Source of the DNA: Archangium_A sp035910535
GTDB taxonomy: Bacteria > Myxococcota > Myxococcia > Myxococcales > Myxococcaceae
Assembly: GCA_035910535.1 (NCBI GenBank)
Contig: JAMHXF010000121.1
Span: 17,774-81,773 of the forward strand
Reading direction: 5' to 3'
DNA: 64,000 bases
The position numbers and the translations under genes were made by a program. Below, piece after piece: positions 51,353-59,963 of this stretch (position 1 is its first letter; every line of letters starts with the position of its first letter). The notes below the pieces were generated by a model. It made no database searches. It was not told the DNA's origin and was given only the letters and a program-made list of their open reading frames with translations.

Positions 51353-51691
51353 TCAGAGCGTCTTGCCCTGCGACGCCATCACCCGCGCGAGCTCTGCGTC
51401 GAGCGCGCGCAGCTCGGCTTCGTCACGCGCGAGCGCGTCTTCGTGAGAACGCTCGAGAGCCAGGTCCGGAACAGGGCGCGTCGCAGGTGACGAGCCGAAC
51501 ATCGCGCGCAGCAAGGCGAAGAGCGCGAAGACTCCGAGCGCGACGACGCCGAACTTGAGCAGCGCCGCAGCGATGCCGATGGAGAGCCCAATCACCGCCG
51601 CGACCAGCACCAGCGCGGGCGGCCCGAGCACCACCACACCGACCAGCACCAGCAACACCGTCAACCACTGCGGAAGGCCATCGCGTCGCAT
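51353..51691 (-). CDS. Small membrane protein with C-terminal coiled coil
   Basis: 112 residues: two membrane helices (about 9-32 and 35-62, rich in V/A/G) and a charged helical tail (HEDALARDEAELRALDAELA) likely a coiled coil. AGGAGG upstream of the ATG supports the start. Inner-membrane; function unknown. Confidence 0.65.
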   Translation of the reverse strand: MRRDGLPQWLTVLLVLVGVVVLGPPALVLVAAVIGLSIGIAAALLKFGVVALGVFALFALLRAMFGSSPATRPVPDLALERSHEDALARDEAELRALDAELARVMASQGKTL

Positions 51692-51834
51692 TCGGTACTC
51701 CTCCTGTCGAGCAGTACGGAGCGCCGTGAGCTCGATTGCGTTGGCCTCCGGCGTCTCAACGGAGTGACGACGCGCACCAGCACCTCAACAACGAGCTGCG
51801 AAGACGCACCGCCGTCGGGACCGCAACCAGAACG

Positions 51835-52749
51835 TCACGCGCTCTGCAGAACTCCGATGGGCTCCGAAACAGCGACGGAGAGGACGCGCGGCATCGGCTG
51901 ATCAGCAATGAACGCCACGACCTGCGCGACGACCTCTGCGTCACGACGAATTCGGTCGTGCGACAACGTCGCCGTCTCAAGGAGCCGCGCACCGGGCCAC
52001 GCCCCGACCAACTCACGCGACGACTCGAGCGGCACCACCTGGTCTCGAGCGTCATGCACCAACAGCGTCGGCACGGCGCCAAAGCGCGGCGCGTGACTGA
52101 CGAGGTCGAGCTCACTCACCGGCGCCTTGAGAATCGCCTCCACCCGCAGCAGCAACCGGTCCCGCATCGCCGTCGACAACCCGGCCTGCTCGGTGAAGTG
52201 CGTCAAATACGGCGTCATGCGCGCAGGCGGCGCAAGCAACGCGAGGCGCGCCACCTTCAGGCCCTTCGTCAACGCATACGCCGTCGCCGTCGCACCAAGC
52301 GAGTGCGCGACGACCACCTTCGGCTGCAGCTTCGCGCCCAGCGTCGTCACCACCTGCGCCATCAACGGCAGCGTGCAGAAACTCCCCGCTGTCTCTCCGT
52401 GCGCCGGCAGGTCGACCGCCACCACGTGCCAACCCAGCTTCACCAACGGGTCGACGAACGAACCCATCTGCGACGCGTTGCCGCTCCAGCCGTGCACCAA
52501 CAGCGCCGTGCCGCGAGCGCCACCGGAGTTCCATTCCCACGCCGCCAGCGAGCGGTCACCCGCGTCGAGCTCGAAGCGCCGCGCGCTCACCAACGCGTCA
52601 CCCCACTTCACCGGCGGCCGCGTCGGCCGACCCCACAGCGCGAACGCCCTGTCTTCGACCCAGCCGGGCACGACCTTCTCTGCGACTCCGACCAGCGCCT
52701 TCGCAATACGAACGGTCGTTCTATTTTCACGGCGAGTCTTAACGGTCAT
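51835..52749 (-). CDS. Alpha/beta hydrolase downstream of TetR
   Basis: 304 residues. LLVHGWSGNASQM (oxyanion region), VVAHSLGATATA (nucleophile), HDARDQVVPLES (acid) and ATLSHDRIRRD (His) give a complete serine triad; esterase or lipase-like, cytosolic. GGAG six bases before the ATG supports the start, 17 bases after the TetR stop. Codons 9-13 contain a 15-bp copy of the TetR operator. Likely de-repressed with TetR by an unknown ligand. Confidence 0.85.
   Translation of the reverse strand: MTVKTRRENRTTVRIAKALVGVAEKVVPGWVEDRAFALWGRPTRPPVKWGDALVSARRFELDAGDRSLAAWEWNSGGARGTALLVHGWSGNASQMGSFVDPLVKLGWHVVAVDLPAHGETAGSFCTLPLMAQVVTTLGAKLQPKVVVAHSLGATATAYALTKGLKVARLALLAPPARMTPYLTHFTEQAGLSTAMRDRLLLRVEAILKAPVSELDLVSHAPRFGAVPTLLVHDARDQVVPLESSRELVGAWPGARLLETATLSHDRIRRDAEVVAQVVAFIADQPMPRVLSVAVSEPIGVLQSA
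52708..52722. promoter_or_regulatory. Second TetR operator, inside the hydrolase reading frame
   Basis: ACGAACGGTCGTTCT, identical (in inverse orientation) to the operator in the TetR promoter. It lies in codons 9-14 of the hydrolase gene and could act as a roadblock or serve a second promoter (GTGAAA/TATTGC around it). Confidence 0.6.
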
Positions 52750-52766
52750 CAGGCACTCCGGGTTGG

Positions 52767-53357
52767 TTACGGTTGGTGAGAAGCGACCAGGCGCTCGAAG
52801 GCAGCGCGCGCACGTTCGACGGCGCGGCGGTCCTTCATGAGCCGGTAGTACAGGTTGAACGCCATGATGATGCCTTCGATTTCGAAGGCGAACTGGCGTG
52901 TATCGGTGTCGGGGCGCACGTGCTTCTCGTCGATGGCGAGCTGCACCGTCTTCGCGAGCGAGTCGATGAGGTTCTTCTGTTGTTCGACGAGCACGTCGCG
53001 GGGTCGCCCAGCGCGGTCGTCGAGCTCGATGTTGGCCTGTTGAAAGAAACACCCCCCGGGCATGCGCGAGTCGGTCGCCCAGCCCACCCAGTGCTCGAAG
53101 ATGCTGCGCAACCTCGGCAACCCGCGCGGCGCCTTGAAGGCCGGCAACATCACGCGCTCCGCAAAGAGCCCCGAGGCCAGGTCGATGACGGCGACCTGGA
53201 GCTCTTCTTTGCTACCGAAGTGCGCGAACAGCCCGCTCTTCGAGAGCTTCAATTCATCAGCGAGCGCACCAATAGAGAGGCCGTCGAGCCCGTCGCGCCC
53301 CGCGAGCAGGAACGCGCGACTCACGATGCGCTCTCGGGTGGCTTCGCCTTTCGACAC
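52767..53357 (-). CDS. TetR-family repressor
   Basis: 196 residues. TetR-type DNA-binding start: ATRERIVSRAFLLAGRDGLD, LSIGALADELKLSKSGLFAH, FGSKEELQVAV. The C-terminal ligand domain contains GCFFQQANIELDD, typical of the TetR_C-type regulators of hydrolase operons. GTG 53357 is chosen over ATG 53399 because the promoter (TTGAAT-17-TATTGT) ends 7 bases before it; the first codons of the longer reading would encode the operator. It should repress itself and the hydrolase downstream. Confidence 0.87.
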   Translation of the reverse strand: MSKGEATRERIVSRAFLLAGRDGLDGLSIGALADELKLSKSGLFAHFGSKEELQVAVIDLASGLFAERVMLPAFKAPRGLPRLRSIFEHWVGWATDSRMPGGCFFQQANIELDDRAGRPRDVLVEQQKNLIDSLAKTVQLAIDEKHVRPDTDTRQFAFEIEGIIMAFNLYYRLMKDRRAVERARAAFERLVASHQP

Positions 53358-53393
53358 GCCCTGCACAATAAGAACGACCGTTCGTAAATTCAA
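53358..53393 (-). promoter_or_regulatory. Leaderless TetR promoter with operator in the spacer
   Basis: On the minus strand: TTGAAT (53393-53388), 17-base spacer containing operator ACGAACGGTCGTTCT (53385-53371), TATTGT (53370-53365), 7 bases, GTG 53357. The operator is a perfect GAACG-GT-CGTTC dyad. Confidence 0.65.
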
Positions 53394-53414
53394 GTCCATG
53401 CTATGCGGCGAGGC

Positions 53415-54734
53415 ATGTCCACCATCGTGGCCATTGCGACGGGCCCGGCAGCGGGCGGTATCGGCATCGTGCGGCTGTCGGGGCCGCAGGCGTTGGTGGC
53501 CGCACGTGCCCTGGCGCCGTCATTGCCCTCGTCGCCGCAACCGCGTCACGCGTACTTCACGCGCTTCGTGGCTGACGATGGCGCCGTGTTGGACGAGGGC
53601 CTCGCGCTGTATTTCGCCGCGCCGCGCAGCTTCACGGGCGAAGACGTCGTGGAGCTGCAGGCGCATGGCGCGCCGCGGTTGCTCTCGTTGCTGGTGGAGC
53701 GGGCGTTGCGCGTCGAGGGCGTGCGGTTGGCGACGGCGGGCGAGTTCACGCGACGCGCGTTGTTGAACGGTCGCCTCGACTTGTCGCGCGCGGAGGCGGT
53801 GGCGGACCTCATCGCGGCCGAGTCAGAGGCGCAGGTTCGTGCAGCGGCGGCGCAGCTGAGCGGTGAACTGTCGACACGGCTGGAGCGCGTGCGTGAGCCG
53901 TTGCTGTCGCTGCGCGCAGAGGTCGAAGGGTCGCTCGACTTTCCGGAAGAGACAGAGGGCGAAGAGGTCGACGTCTCCGCGCGGCTCGATGCAGCGCTGC
54001 GCGAGGTGCGCTCGTTGCTGGCCGACGCGAAGCGTGGCGCGCTGGTGCGGCGCGGCGCGCGGGTGGTGCTGTACGGGCCGGTAAATGCGGGCAAGTCGAC
54101 GTTGTTCAACGCGCTCGTCGGTGCGTCGCGCGCGCTGGTTGACGCGGAGCCCGGCACGACTCGCGACACGCTTGAGGCGCGCGTGGAGCTGCATGGGCTC
54201 GCGGTGACGTTGGTTGACACGGCGGGGCTCCGCGATGGCGCGGGGCGCATCGAAGCGCTCGGCATCGAGCGAGCGCGTGGCGCGATTTCCGGAGCGGACG
54301 TGGCGGTGCTGGTGCTGCCTCCCGACGCGGGTGATGCAGACGCACGCGCGTGGCGGGCCGAGGTTGATGACTCACGGCGCCTCGAGGTCGTCGGTAAGGC
54401 AGACCAGGCGATTCGGAACGCGAGCACGGAGACGTTGATGAGCGTGTCTGGGCTGACAGGGCTTGGCCTTGACGCGCTTCGTGACGCGCTCGCGGTGAGA
54501 CTTGGTGCAGGCGCAGCAGCTGCCGCGCTTTCGACCAGTGAACGACACCTGACTGCGCTGACGGAGCTCGAGGTCGCCCTCAGCCGCGCCCGGTCCGCGC
54601 ACGAGGTCGCGACGCTCGAGGTCGTCGCAGGTGAGCTTCACCTCGCACTTGAAGCGCTCTCTGAGCTGACAGGAGAAGACGCCTCGACCGCGCTCCTCGA
54701 CGCCATCTTTCAGCGGTTCTGCATCGGTAAGTGA
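53415..54734 (+). CDS. mnmE: tRNA modification GTPase MnmE
   Basis: 439 residues; with MnmG it modifies wobble U34 of some tRNAs. N-terminal folate/formyl domain (GIGIVRLSGPQA, GEFTRRALLNGRLDLSRAEA), G domain at about 217-375 with G1 GPVNAGKST, G2/G3 EPGTTRD and DTAGLRD, and the C-terminal CIGK, here ending the protein (FQRFCIGK), which is needed for catalysis. The G4 motif NKxD is changed to VVGKAD: Gly 327 replaces Asn. ATG 53415 is chosen; an ATG four codons earlier is possible. E. coli MnmE is 454 residues. Confidence 0.95.
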   Translation: MSTIVAIATGPAAGGIGIVRLSGPQALVAARALAPSLPSSPQPRHAYFTRFVADDGAVLDEGLALYFAAPRSFTGEDVVELQAHGAPRLLSLLVERALRVEGVRLATAGEFTRRALLNGRLDLSRAEAVADLIAAESEAQVRAAAAQLSGELSTRLERVREPLLSLRAEVEGSLDFPEETEGEEVDVSARLDAALREVRSLLADAKRGALVRRGARVVLYGPVNAGKSTLFNALVGASRALVDAEPGTTRDTLEARVELHGLAVTLVDTAGLRDGAGRIEALGIERARGAISGADVAVLVLPPDAGDADARAWRAEVDDSRRLEVVGKADQAIRNASTETLMSVSGLTGLGLDALRDALAVRLGAGAAAAALSTSERHLTALTELEVALSRARSAHEVATLEVVAGELHLALEALSELTGEDASTALLDAIFQRFCIGK

Positions 54735-54827
54735 AGCCGACCGTCACGCACGAGCGTGATGCCCCGGCTGGTCGTCACGGATGGCTCAGTCGGATCCTCG
54801 ACTCCCCGTCCGGTGGCGACTCGCGCC

Positions 54828-55850
54828 TCGACCGAACGTCACGCGCAGCCCGGTTGCCGCCGCTCAGTCCAGCTGGCACGCGACGTCGAAGAAGTCCGGT
54901 GACCGTGAATTCTCGACGTGGCGCGGCCTCAACCAGCACGCGATGTCGAAAAAGTCCGGTGAGCGAGATTTCTCGACGTCGCGCGAGCTCGGCTTGACCG
55001 TCAAGCACTGCGCAGTCGGCTCTTCAATCGGCACACGCGCGACTTCTCGACGGCGCGCGAGCCTGCTTGACCGTCACGCGGCACAGCCGTTCCTCAATCG
55101 ACACGCGACGTCGAAAAAGTCCGGTGAGCGAGATTTCTCGACATCGCGCGAGCCTGCTTGGCCGTCACGCACTGCGCAGCCGACCCTCAATCGGCACACG
55201 CGCGACTTCTCGACGGCGCGCGAGCCTGACCGTCACACAGCGCAGCCGGCCCTCAACCGACACGCGACGTCGAAAAAGTCCGGTGACCGGTGACCGAGAT
55301 TTCTCGACGTCGCTCGAGCCTGCTTGACCGTCACGCAGCGCAGCCGGCCCTCAACCAACACGCGACGTCGAAAAAGTCCGGTGACCGAGATTTTTCGACA
55401 TCGCGCGAGCCTGCTTGGCCGTCACGCACTGCGCAGTCGGACCTCAATCGCACACGCGCGACTTCTCGACGTCGCTCGAGCCTGCTTGACCGTCACGCAG
55501 CGCAGCCGGTCCTCAACCGACACGCGACGTCGAAAAAGTCCGGTGAGCGAGATTTTTCGACATCGCGCGAGCTCGGCTTGACCGTCACGCACTGCGCAGT
55601 CGGCTCTTCAATCGGCACGCGCGCGACTTCTCGACGGCGCGCGAGCCTGTTTGACCGTCACGCGGCGCAGCCGGCCCGCAACCAACACGCGACGTCGAAA
55701 AAGTCCGGTGAGCGAGATTTCTCGACATCGCGCGAGCTCGACCACGTCGACTCGCCCTTCGACCGAACGTGACACGCGCGGCCCGGCTGCCGCCGCTCAA
55801 CCGGCACGCGACCCCCAAAGCCAGTCGCCGTGAATTCTCGACGTCGCGCG
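54828..55850. repeat. Mosaic tandem array of 71-74 and 91-94 bp units
   Basis: A core of about 20 bases with TTCTCGAC, flanked by CGCGCGAG, occurs 12 times (starts near 54910, 54970, 55044, 55135, 55207, 55301, 55392, 55463, 55554, 55628, 55719, 55835). Spacings are mostly 71-74 and 91-94 in alternation; the longer unit adds GTCGAAAAAGTCCGGTGA. Both ends (from 54828 and 55758) share a diverged ~90-bp unit. Several frames are open, but no start or gene is convincing. The rest of the 54735-55866 gap contains nothing else. Confidence 0.85.
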
Positions 55851-55866
55851 ACCCCTCAAGACATCG

Positions 55867-57546
55867 TCATCGACGGCTGATCAACGCGTCTTCAATCAAC
55901 AGCGCGTCAACCGGGTGCGCGAGGAAGAACGCGAGCGCATCAGCCTCGGTCGCGACGATGGGCTCCCCCTGCCCGTTGAGTGACGTGTTCAACACCACCG
56001 GCAGCTTCGCCAACAACGCCCCGACCAACGTGGCTTCGCGCACCGTCTGCAACCGCGCCGTGCCGTCGACATGCGTGACCGCTTCCAGTTGCGCGCGCGC
56101 TTCAGGCCTCACCTGCGCGACCGTCGTCATGAACGGCGCCAGGCGCGGCGCAAACGGCTCGAAGAACTCCGACGCGCGCGACTCGAGCACCATCGGCGCG
56201 AACGGGCGGAACGGCTCGCGGCGCTTGATGACGCGATTGAGCCGCTCCTTGACCGCGAGCGGAGTCGGCATCGCGAGAATGCTGCGCTGACCGAGCGCGC
56301 GCGGGCCCCATTCGAAGCGGCCCTGCACCCACGCCAGCACCTCACCTCGCTGCAACGCTGCGGCGGCGGTCTCGACGGGAGACGACACGCGCGTCACCGA
56401 GAGCCCCAGCTGCGTCGCGAGCTCCGCGCCGAGCGCGCCCGACACCGAAGTACCCCACGCCGCGTGCTCGAACGTCGTGCGCGCCTCGCCTCGTTCAGCG
56501 GCCGCGAGCAACGCCGCGCCGAGCGCCCCACCCGCATCACCAGCCGCTGGCTGCACGAACAGGTCCGCGAAACCCGCTTCACGAAACAGCCGCGCGTTTG
56601 CGACTGCATTCAACGCGACGCCACCCGCAAGACAGAGCGCGTCGGCACCCGTGAGCTCCTTCGCGCGTGCGGCGAGCGCGAGCAGCGCGTCTTCGAGCAC
56701 GGCCTGCAACGTCGCGGCGATGTCGGCGCACCGCGTGTCGAGCGCGTTGCCGTCGAGCGCCCACGGCGTGCCCGGCATTCGGCGCGGGCCGAGGAGCGAC
56801 TCCAACTTCGCCGAGAAGCCGACCTCGGTGTTGGTGTGCGCGTCGAAGTACTCGAGGCCCAGCTCGAAACCGCCGTCACGCACGCGCAGCAACTTCGCGA
56901 ACTCATCGCGGTACTTCGGGGTGCCGAAGGCCGCGAGGCCCATGACTTTGTATTCGCCTTCATTCACTTCGAAGCCGAGGTACGCGGTGAGCGCCGAGTA
57001 GAGCAGCCCGAGCGAGTGCGGAAACGCGACGTGCGCTTTGCGCTCGAGCGACGTGCCGTCACCGAGCCAGATGGCGGTGCTGGTTTCTTCGCCGACGGCG
57101 TCGACGGTCAAGACTGCGGCGCGCTTAAACGGGCTGGTGAAGAACGCGCTCGCGGCGTGCGAGGCGTGGTGTTCCCGGTACGTCACCTTGTCGCGCGAGA
57201 CTCCGAGTGAAGTCGACAGCGCGTCGAGCACCCACAACTTGCCGCCGAGCTGCGAGGCGAGCGCGCGGGGAAATTGCTTGAGCGCGCGAGGAAAGGTCCG
57301 CAGCGACGAGAGGAGAACGCGCTCGAGTTTGCGGTACGGGTTTTCGTAGAAGACGACTTCATCGAGCGCGTCCGCGTCGAGCTTCGCCATGCCGAGGCAC
57401 GCGCGCGCTGCGGCAAGCGGCAACGACGCCTCGTTCTTGATGCGGGAGAAACGTTCTTCCTGCATCGCGGCGACGAGTTGGCCGTCGACCACCAGGGCGG
57501 CCGCGGCGTCGTGGTAGTTCGCGCTGATGCCGAGAATCGCGCTCAT
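55867..57546 (-). CDS. Carbamoyltransferase, NodU/CmcH/TobZ family
   Basis: 559 residues. N-terminal kinase-like Kae1/TsaD-like domain (ILGISANYHDAAAALVVDG, YREHHASHAASAFFTSPF, GEYKVMGLAAFG) and C-terminal YrdC-like domain parts (EWGPRALGQRSILAMP, LNTSLNGQGEPIV). Uses carbamoyl phosphate and ATP to carbamoylate a hydroxyl group of a sugar or antibiotic. The His pair HHASH binds iron/ATP in the family. Starts at ATG 57546 (MSAILGIS), the family's usual beginning. Stands alone; no biosynthetic cluster is adjacent. Confidence 0.92.
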   Translation of the reverse strand: MSAILGISANYHDAAAALVVDGQLVAAMQEERFSRIKNEASLPLAAARACLGMAKLDADALDEVVFYENPYRKLERVLLSSLRTFPRALKQFPRALASQLGGKLWVLDALSTSLGVSRDKVTYREHHASHAASAFFTSPFKRAAVLTVDAVGEETSTAIWLGDGTSLERKAHVAFPHSLGLLYSALTAYLGFEVNEGEYKVMGLAAFGTPKYRDEFAKLLRVRDGGFELGLEYFDAHTNTEVGFSAKLESLLGPRRMPGTPWALDGNALDTRCADIAATLQAVLEDALLALAARAKELTGADALCLAGGVALNAVANARLFREAGFADLFVQPAAGDAGGALGAALLAAAERGEARTTFEHAAWGTSVSGALGAELATQLGLSVTRVSSPVETAAAALQRGEVLAWVQGRFEWGPRALGQRSILAMPTPLAVKERLNRVIKRREPFRPFAPMVLESRASEFFEPFAPRLAPFMTTVAQVRPEARAQLEAVTHVDGTARLQTVREATLVGALLAKLPVVLNTSLNGQGEPIVATEADALAFFLAHPVDALLIEDALISRR

Positions 57547-57650
57547 CGCGCGCGATTGAAGCACTTCGCAGCGCGCGAGGGCTGCAGCCAGCGCCTCAGG
57601 GGTGGTTTTTGCAGCCTTCGCGGTTCGCTGAAGGCACAGCAGCGTGCAAA

Positions 57651-57665
57651 GACATGCGGCATGTC
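57651..57665. promoter_or_regulatory. Palindrome across a start codon
   Basis: GACATGC-G-GCATGTC is perfect and overlaps the ATG at 57661. It could be an operator of the following gene. Confidence 0.35.
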
Positions 57666-58380
57666 AGCGACTCTCGAAGACATCGTGCAGTCGTTCTACC
57701 GAGCACCCGACGTCGCGGGAGCGCTCGCCGCGTTCGACGAGTTCCTCACCGCGAAGGAGCCGTCACTCACCCAGCTTCATGCGTTCGTGCACATGGCGCG
57801 CGTGAACAAGAAAGTGCGCGACGGCATGGCAACACGTCGTGAACGCCAGCCGAAGGTCGTCGACGCGGTGCTCAATGGGTTCGCCGACCCCCAGCTCCCG
57901 CGCGTCGGCGACGGGCCTCCGTCTCCTGCGGAGCTCGACCTGCTGTGGACGGAGTTCTTCATCACGGGCGACCTCGCGCCCGTACGTCGCGTGTTGAGCG
58001 TCGTCGATGAGCCTGACCTCGTGCGCGCGCGGCTCACGGCGTGGGTGCAGCAACTCGGCAGCGGCTTCGGAGCATTCACCAAGTTCAAGAAGCACCAGCC
58101 GGTGCTGCAGCGCTGCGCGATTCCGGTGGTCTTCAATGAAGGGCGCATCGACGGGCCGGTCGACCTCGACGTGAGCGTCGCGACGGCGGCGAAGAAGCGG
58201 CTGCTGCAATTCGCGGAGCTGCCGATTGCGTTGTCGAATGACGAGCTGGTTCGCATCGCCGCGAAGAGCGCCGCCGTCTGGTCGCTGCATTCGTTGGCGC
58301 ACACGCACGACGTCATCGCGACGCTCTGCGCGGAGGAAGCGAAACGACCCGGTGGCGCTGGTCGCCTGTTGCTCGCATAG
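57661..58380 (+). CDS. Unrecognised protein
   Basis: 239 residues, mostly helical, without signal or membrane parts. Features: DIVQSFYRAPDVAGALAAFD, helix-rich middle, WTEFFITGDLAPVRRVLSVV. No enzyme motif recognised; the layout suggests an alpha-helical repeat protein. ATG chosen because a palindrome overlaps it and a longer reading would continue into an Arg-rich antisense of the carbamoyltransferase. Confidence 0.65.
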   Translation: MSATLEDIVQSFYRAPDVAGALAAFDEFLTAKEPSLTQLHAFVHMARVNKKVRDGMATRRERQPKVVDAVLNGFADPQLPRVGDGPPSPAELDLLWTEFFITGDLAPVRRVLSVVDEPDLVRARLTAWVQQLGSGFGAFTKFKKHQPVLQRCAIPVVFNEGRIDGPVDLDVSVATAAKKRLLQFAELPIALSNDELVRIAAKSAAVWSLHSLAHTHDVIATLCAEEAKRPGGAGRLLLA

Positions 58381-58463
58381 CTGCGCGGCTCGCGAAGGAC
58401 GGCTGGCGCGCATCAACCTCGATGTTTGCTGAACGCTCTCGGGTCGCGAGTCGTCAGTGCTGA

Positions 58464-58937
58464 TCAGCGACACCCCTCGACCTGCGCGCGCCGCAGCGAC
58501 TCGCGCAACGCCTCCAGCTGTGTCTCGACGCTCTTGTCCTGCATCGACGTCTGCTCATTGACCCGCTGCTCGATGCCCGCTGAGCACTGCGCGTAGCTCC
58601 CGTGGCCCCTCACCGCGAGCTGCTCGCGACACTTCGCAGCCTCCGCTTCGCGCAAGCGCGACAGGTCTTGCCGCTGGCGCTCACGCTGCTGCTCGAGCTC
58701 AGAAATCTGCGCGCGCGCGACGTCGCATGTATTCACGCCAGACCGCTTCACGTCAGTCGTCGACGGAGCGGGCTGCGGGCTCGCCGGCACCACCGTCACG
58801 TCGGCGCCCTTCGTGGTGCGAACCTTCGCGCCCTTCGGCACCGACTGCAGGTCATCCGTGAAGTGCTGAATGCCCTTCGAGTCAGTCCACTCGTAGACGG
58901 TCTGGCTCAGCACCAACGCAATGAGGAGTGCGTGCAT
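58464..58937 (-). CDS. DUF4124-type exported protein
   Basis: 157 residues. A signal peptide (MHALLIALVLSQT) precedes the DUF4124 start VYEWTDSKGIQHFTDDLQSV, a short beta domain found in many periplasmic proteins. A helical Glu/Arg/Gln-rich coiled coil (ISELEQQRERQRQDLSRLRE) follows with four Cys. Periplasmic; function unknown. Stands next to small lipoproteins. Confidence 0.75.
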   Translation of the reverse strand: MHALLIALVLSQTVYEWTDSKGIQHFTDDLQSVPKGAKVRTTKGADVTVVPASPQPAPSTTDVKRSGVNTCDVARAQISELEQQRERQRQDLSRLREAEAAKCREQLAVRGHGSYAQCSAGIEQRVNEQTSMQDKSVETQLEALRESLRRAQVEGCR

Positions 58938-59005
58938 GCGCCCAGCACAATGCGCCGCGCCGCGCGTGACAAGCGCTCACACCTCGCCGTGTCGAACGGG
59001 AAACT

Positions 59006-59407
59006 TCAGCGCACCACGCACGCCGGCTCGCTCAGCGACACCGATTCACCTTCGAGCGTCTGCGCCCACGCCTTCACTTCACAGTCGAGCGCACCTTCAC
59101 CGAGCCGCAACACCTCGCGCACGCGCTTCGCGTCCACCGGCTGTGAATCACCGCTCATGCCTTCGAAGCTCGCGGCCCAACCACACTGGTTGCAGCACGC
59201 CCCCTGGCAGAACATGCGCGTGCACATCGTGCTGCGAATGACGAGGCGGCCCACGTCGGCGCCCTCGACACACTTCGGCAACGCCGCGAGCGCGCGCTTC
59301 AAGTCAGCAACCGCGACCGCGTCTTTCCCTGCGCGTGGCGACGCGTCGTCTTGCTTCTGCGCACCGGTGCACCCGGCCAACAACAGCACCATCAACGCGC
59401 GACGCAT
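59006..59407 (-). CDS. Cysteine-rich small lipoprotein (CCNQCGW paralogue 2)
   Basis: 133 residues. Lipobox LLAGCTGA; cysteine-rich centre STMCTRMFCQGACCNQCGW followed by WAASFEGMS and the end SLSEPACVVR. Shares these with the gene upstream, which it overlaps by 16 bases. The CCNQC lacks His, so not a heme c site; metal or disulfide binding more likely. Function unknown. Confidence 0.75.
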   Translation of the reverse strand: MRRALMVLLLAGCTGAQKQDDASPRAGKDAVAVADLKRALAALPKCVEGADVGRLVIRSTMCTRMFCQGACCNQCGWAASFEGMSGDSQPVDAKRVREVLRLGEGALDCEVKAWAQTLEGESVSLSEPACVVR

Positions 59408-59784
59408 GCGGGCTCTCCGAGCGACAGCGAGACCTCGGCCAGCGCGTCACCCCAGGCCTTCACCTCACACTCGAGCGAGCCCTGCCCCAACCCGAGCACC
59501 TCACGCACGCGCGCAGGCTCAAGGGGCACCGCGAGGCCCGCGCCGCCCATGAACGTCGCGCTCCAGCCGCACTGGTTGCAACACACCGACGGCCCGCCGC
59601 ACGCCATCAACGTGCACATGGTCGCCTGCACGACGAGCTTCCCCGCGTCGACTCCGGCCGCGCACGTCGGCAGCGCCTCGAGCGCCGCAGTCACCTGCTG
59701 CGCCGCCACCGCGTCTTTCGTCTTCGGCTTCTGCGTCGCCGCGCACCCGATGAACAACAGCACCACCAGCAGACGTTTCATCAT
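59392..59784 (-). CDS. Cysteine-rich small lipoprotein (CCNQCGW paralogue 1)
   Basis: 130 residues. Lipobox LFIGCAAT; centre ATMCTLMACGGPSVCCNQCGW, then WSATFMGG; ending SLGEPACVAR. Paralogue of the downstream gene. Start ATG 59784 (or 59781). Lies in a leftward run after bacM together with a lipoprotein and a 49-residue lipoprotein, so likely co-expressed with cell-organisation genes. Confidence 0.75.
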   Translation of the reverse strand: MMKRLLVVLLFIGCAATQKPKTKDAVAAQQVTAALEALPTCAAGVDAGKLVVQATMCTLMACGGPSVCCNQCGWSATFMGGAGLAVPLEPARVREVLGLGQGSLECEVKAWGDALAEVSLSLGEPACVAR

Positions 59785-59812
59785 CAGCACCTCAACGCGC
59801 CACGCACGGCAG

Positions 59813-59962
59813 TCAAGACAACGCCCCGTCGACCGCACGGGCCTCACGGTCGAAGAGCGAGTCGGGCACGTCGAGCACCTCACGAGCGCGGCGCGCGTCC
59901 TGCTCTTCACGGCTCCCCGACGCACAACTCATGAGCAACACCACCAGCAGCAATCGCTTCAT
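59813..59962 (-). CDS. 49-residue small lipoprotein
   Basis: A short gene. GGGAGGGG lies a few bases upstream of the ATG, which starts one base after the stop of the preceding gene (TGACATG). The peptide MKRLLLVVLLMSCASGSREE has a lipobox LMSC; the mature 37 residues are charged (EEQDARRAREVLD, SLFDREARAVDG). A minimal lipoprotein or a remnant; its place in a tight operon supports it as a real gene. Confidence 0.6.
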   Translation of the reverse strand: MKRLLLVVLLMSCASGSREEQDARRAREVLDVPDSLFDREARAVDGALS

Positions 59963-59963
59963 G

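Noticed and set aside
54781..55772. Several open frames with repeated peptide text in the mosaic array
   Set aside because: They are open in several frames at once because the DNA units repeat and contain few stops; there is no Shine-Dalgarno, no conserved domain and no consistent frame across units.
59164..59600. Heme c sites in the CCNQCGW lipoproteins
   Set aside because: The motif lacks the His of CxxCH; only the 8589-9986 lipoprotein has a true CVCCH.
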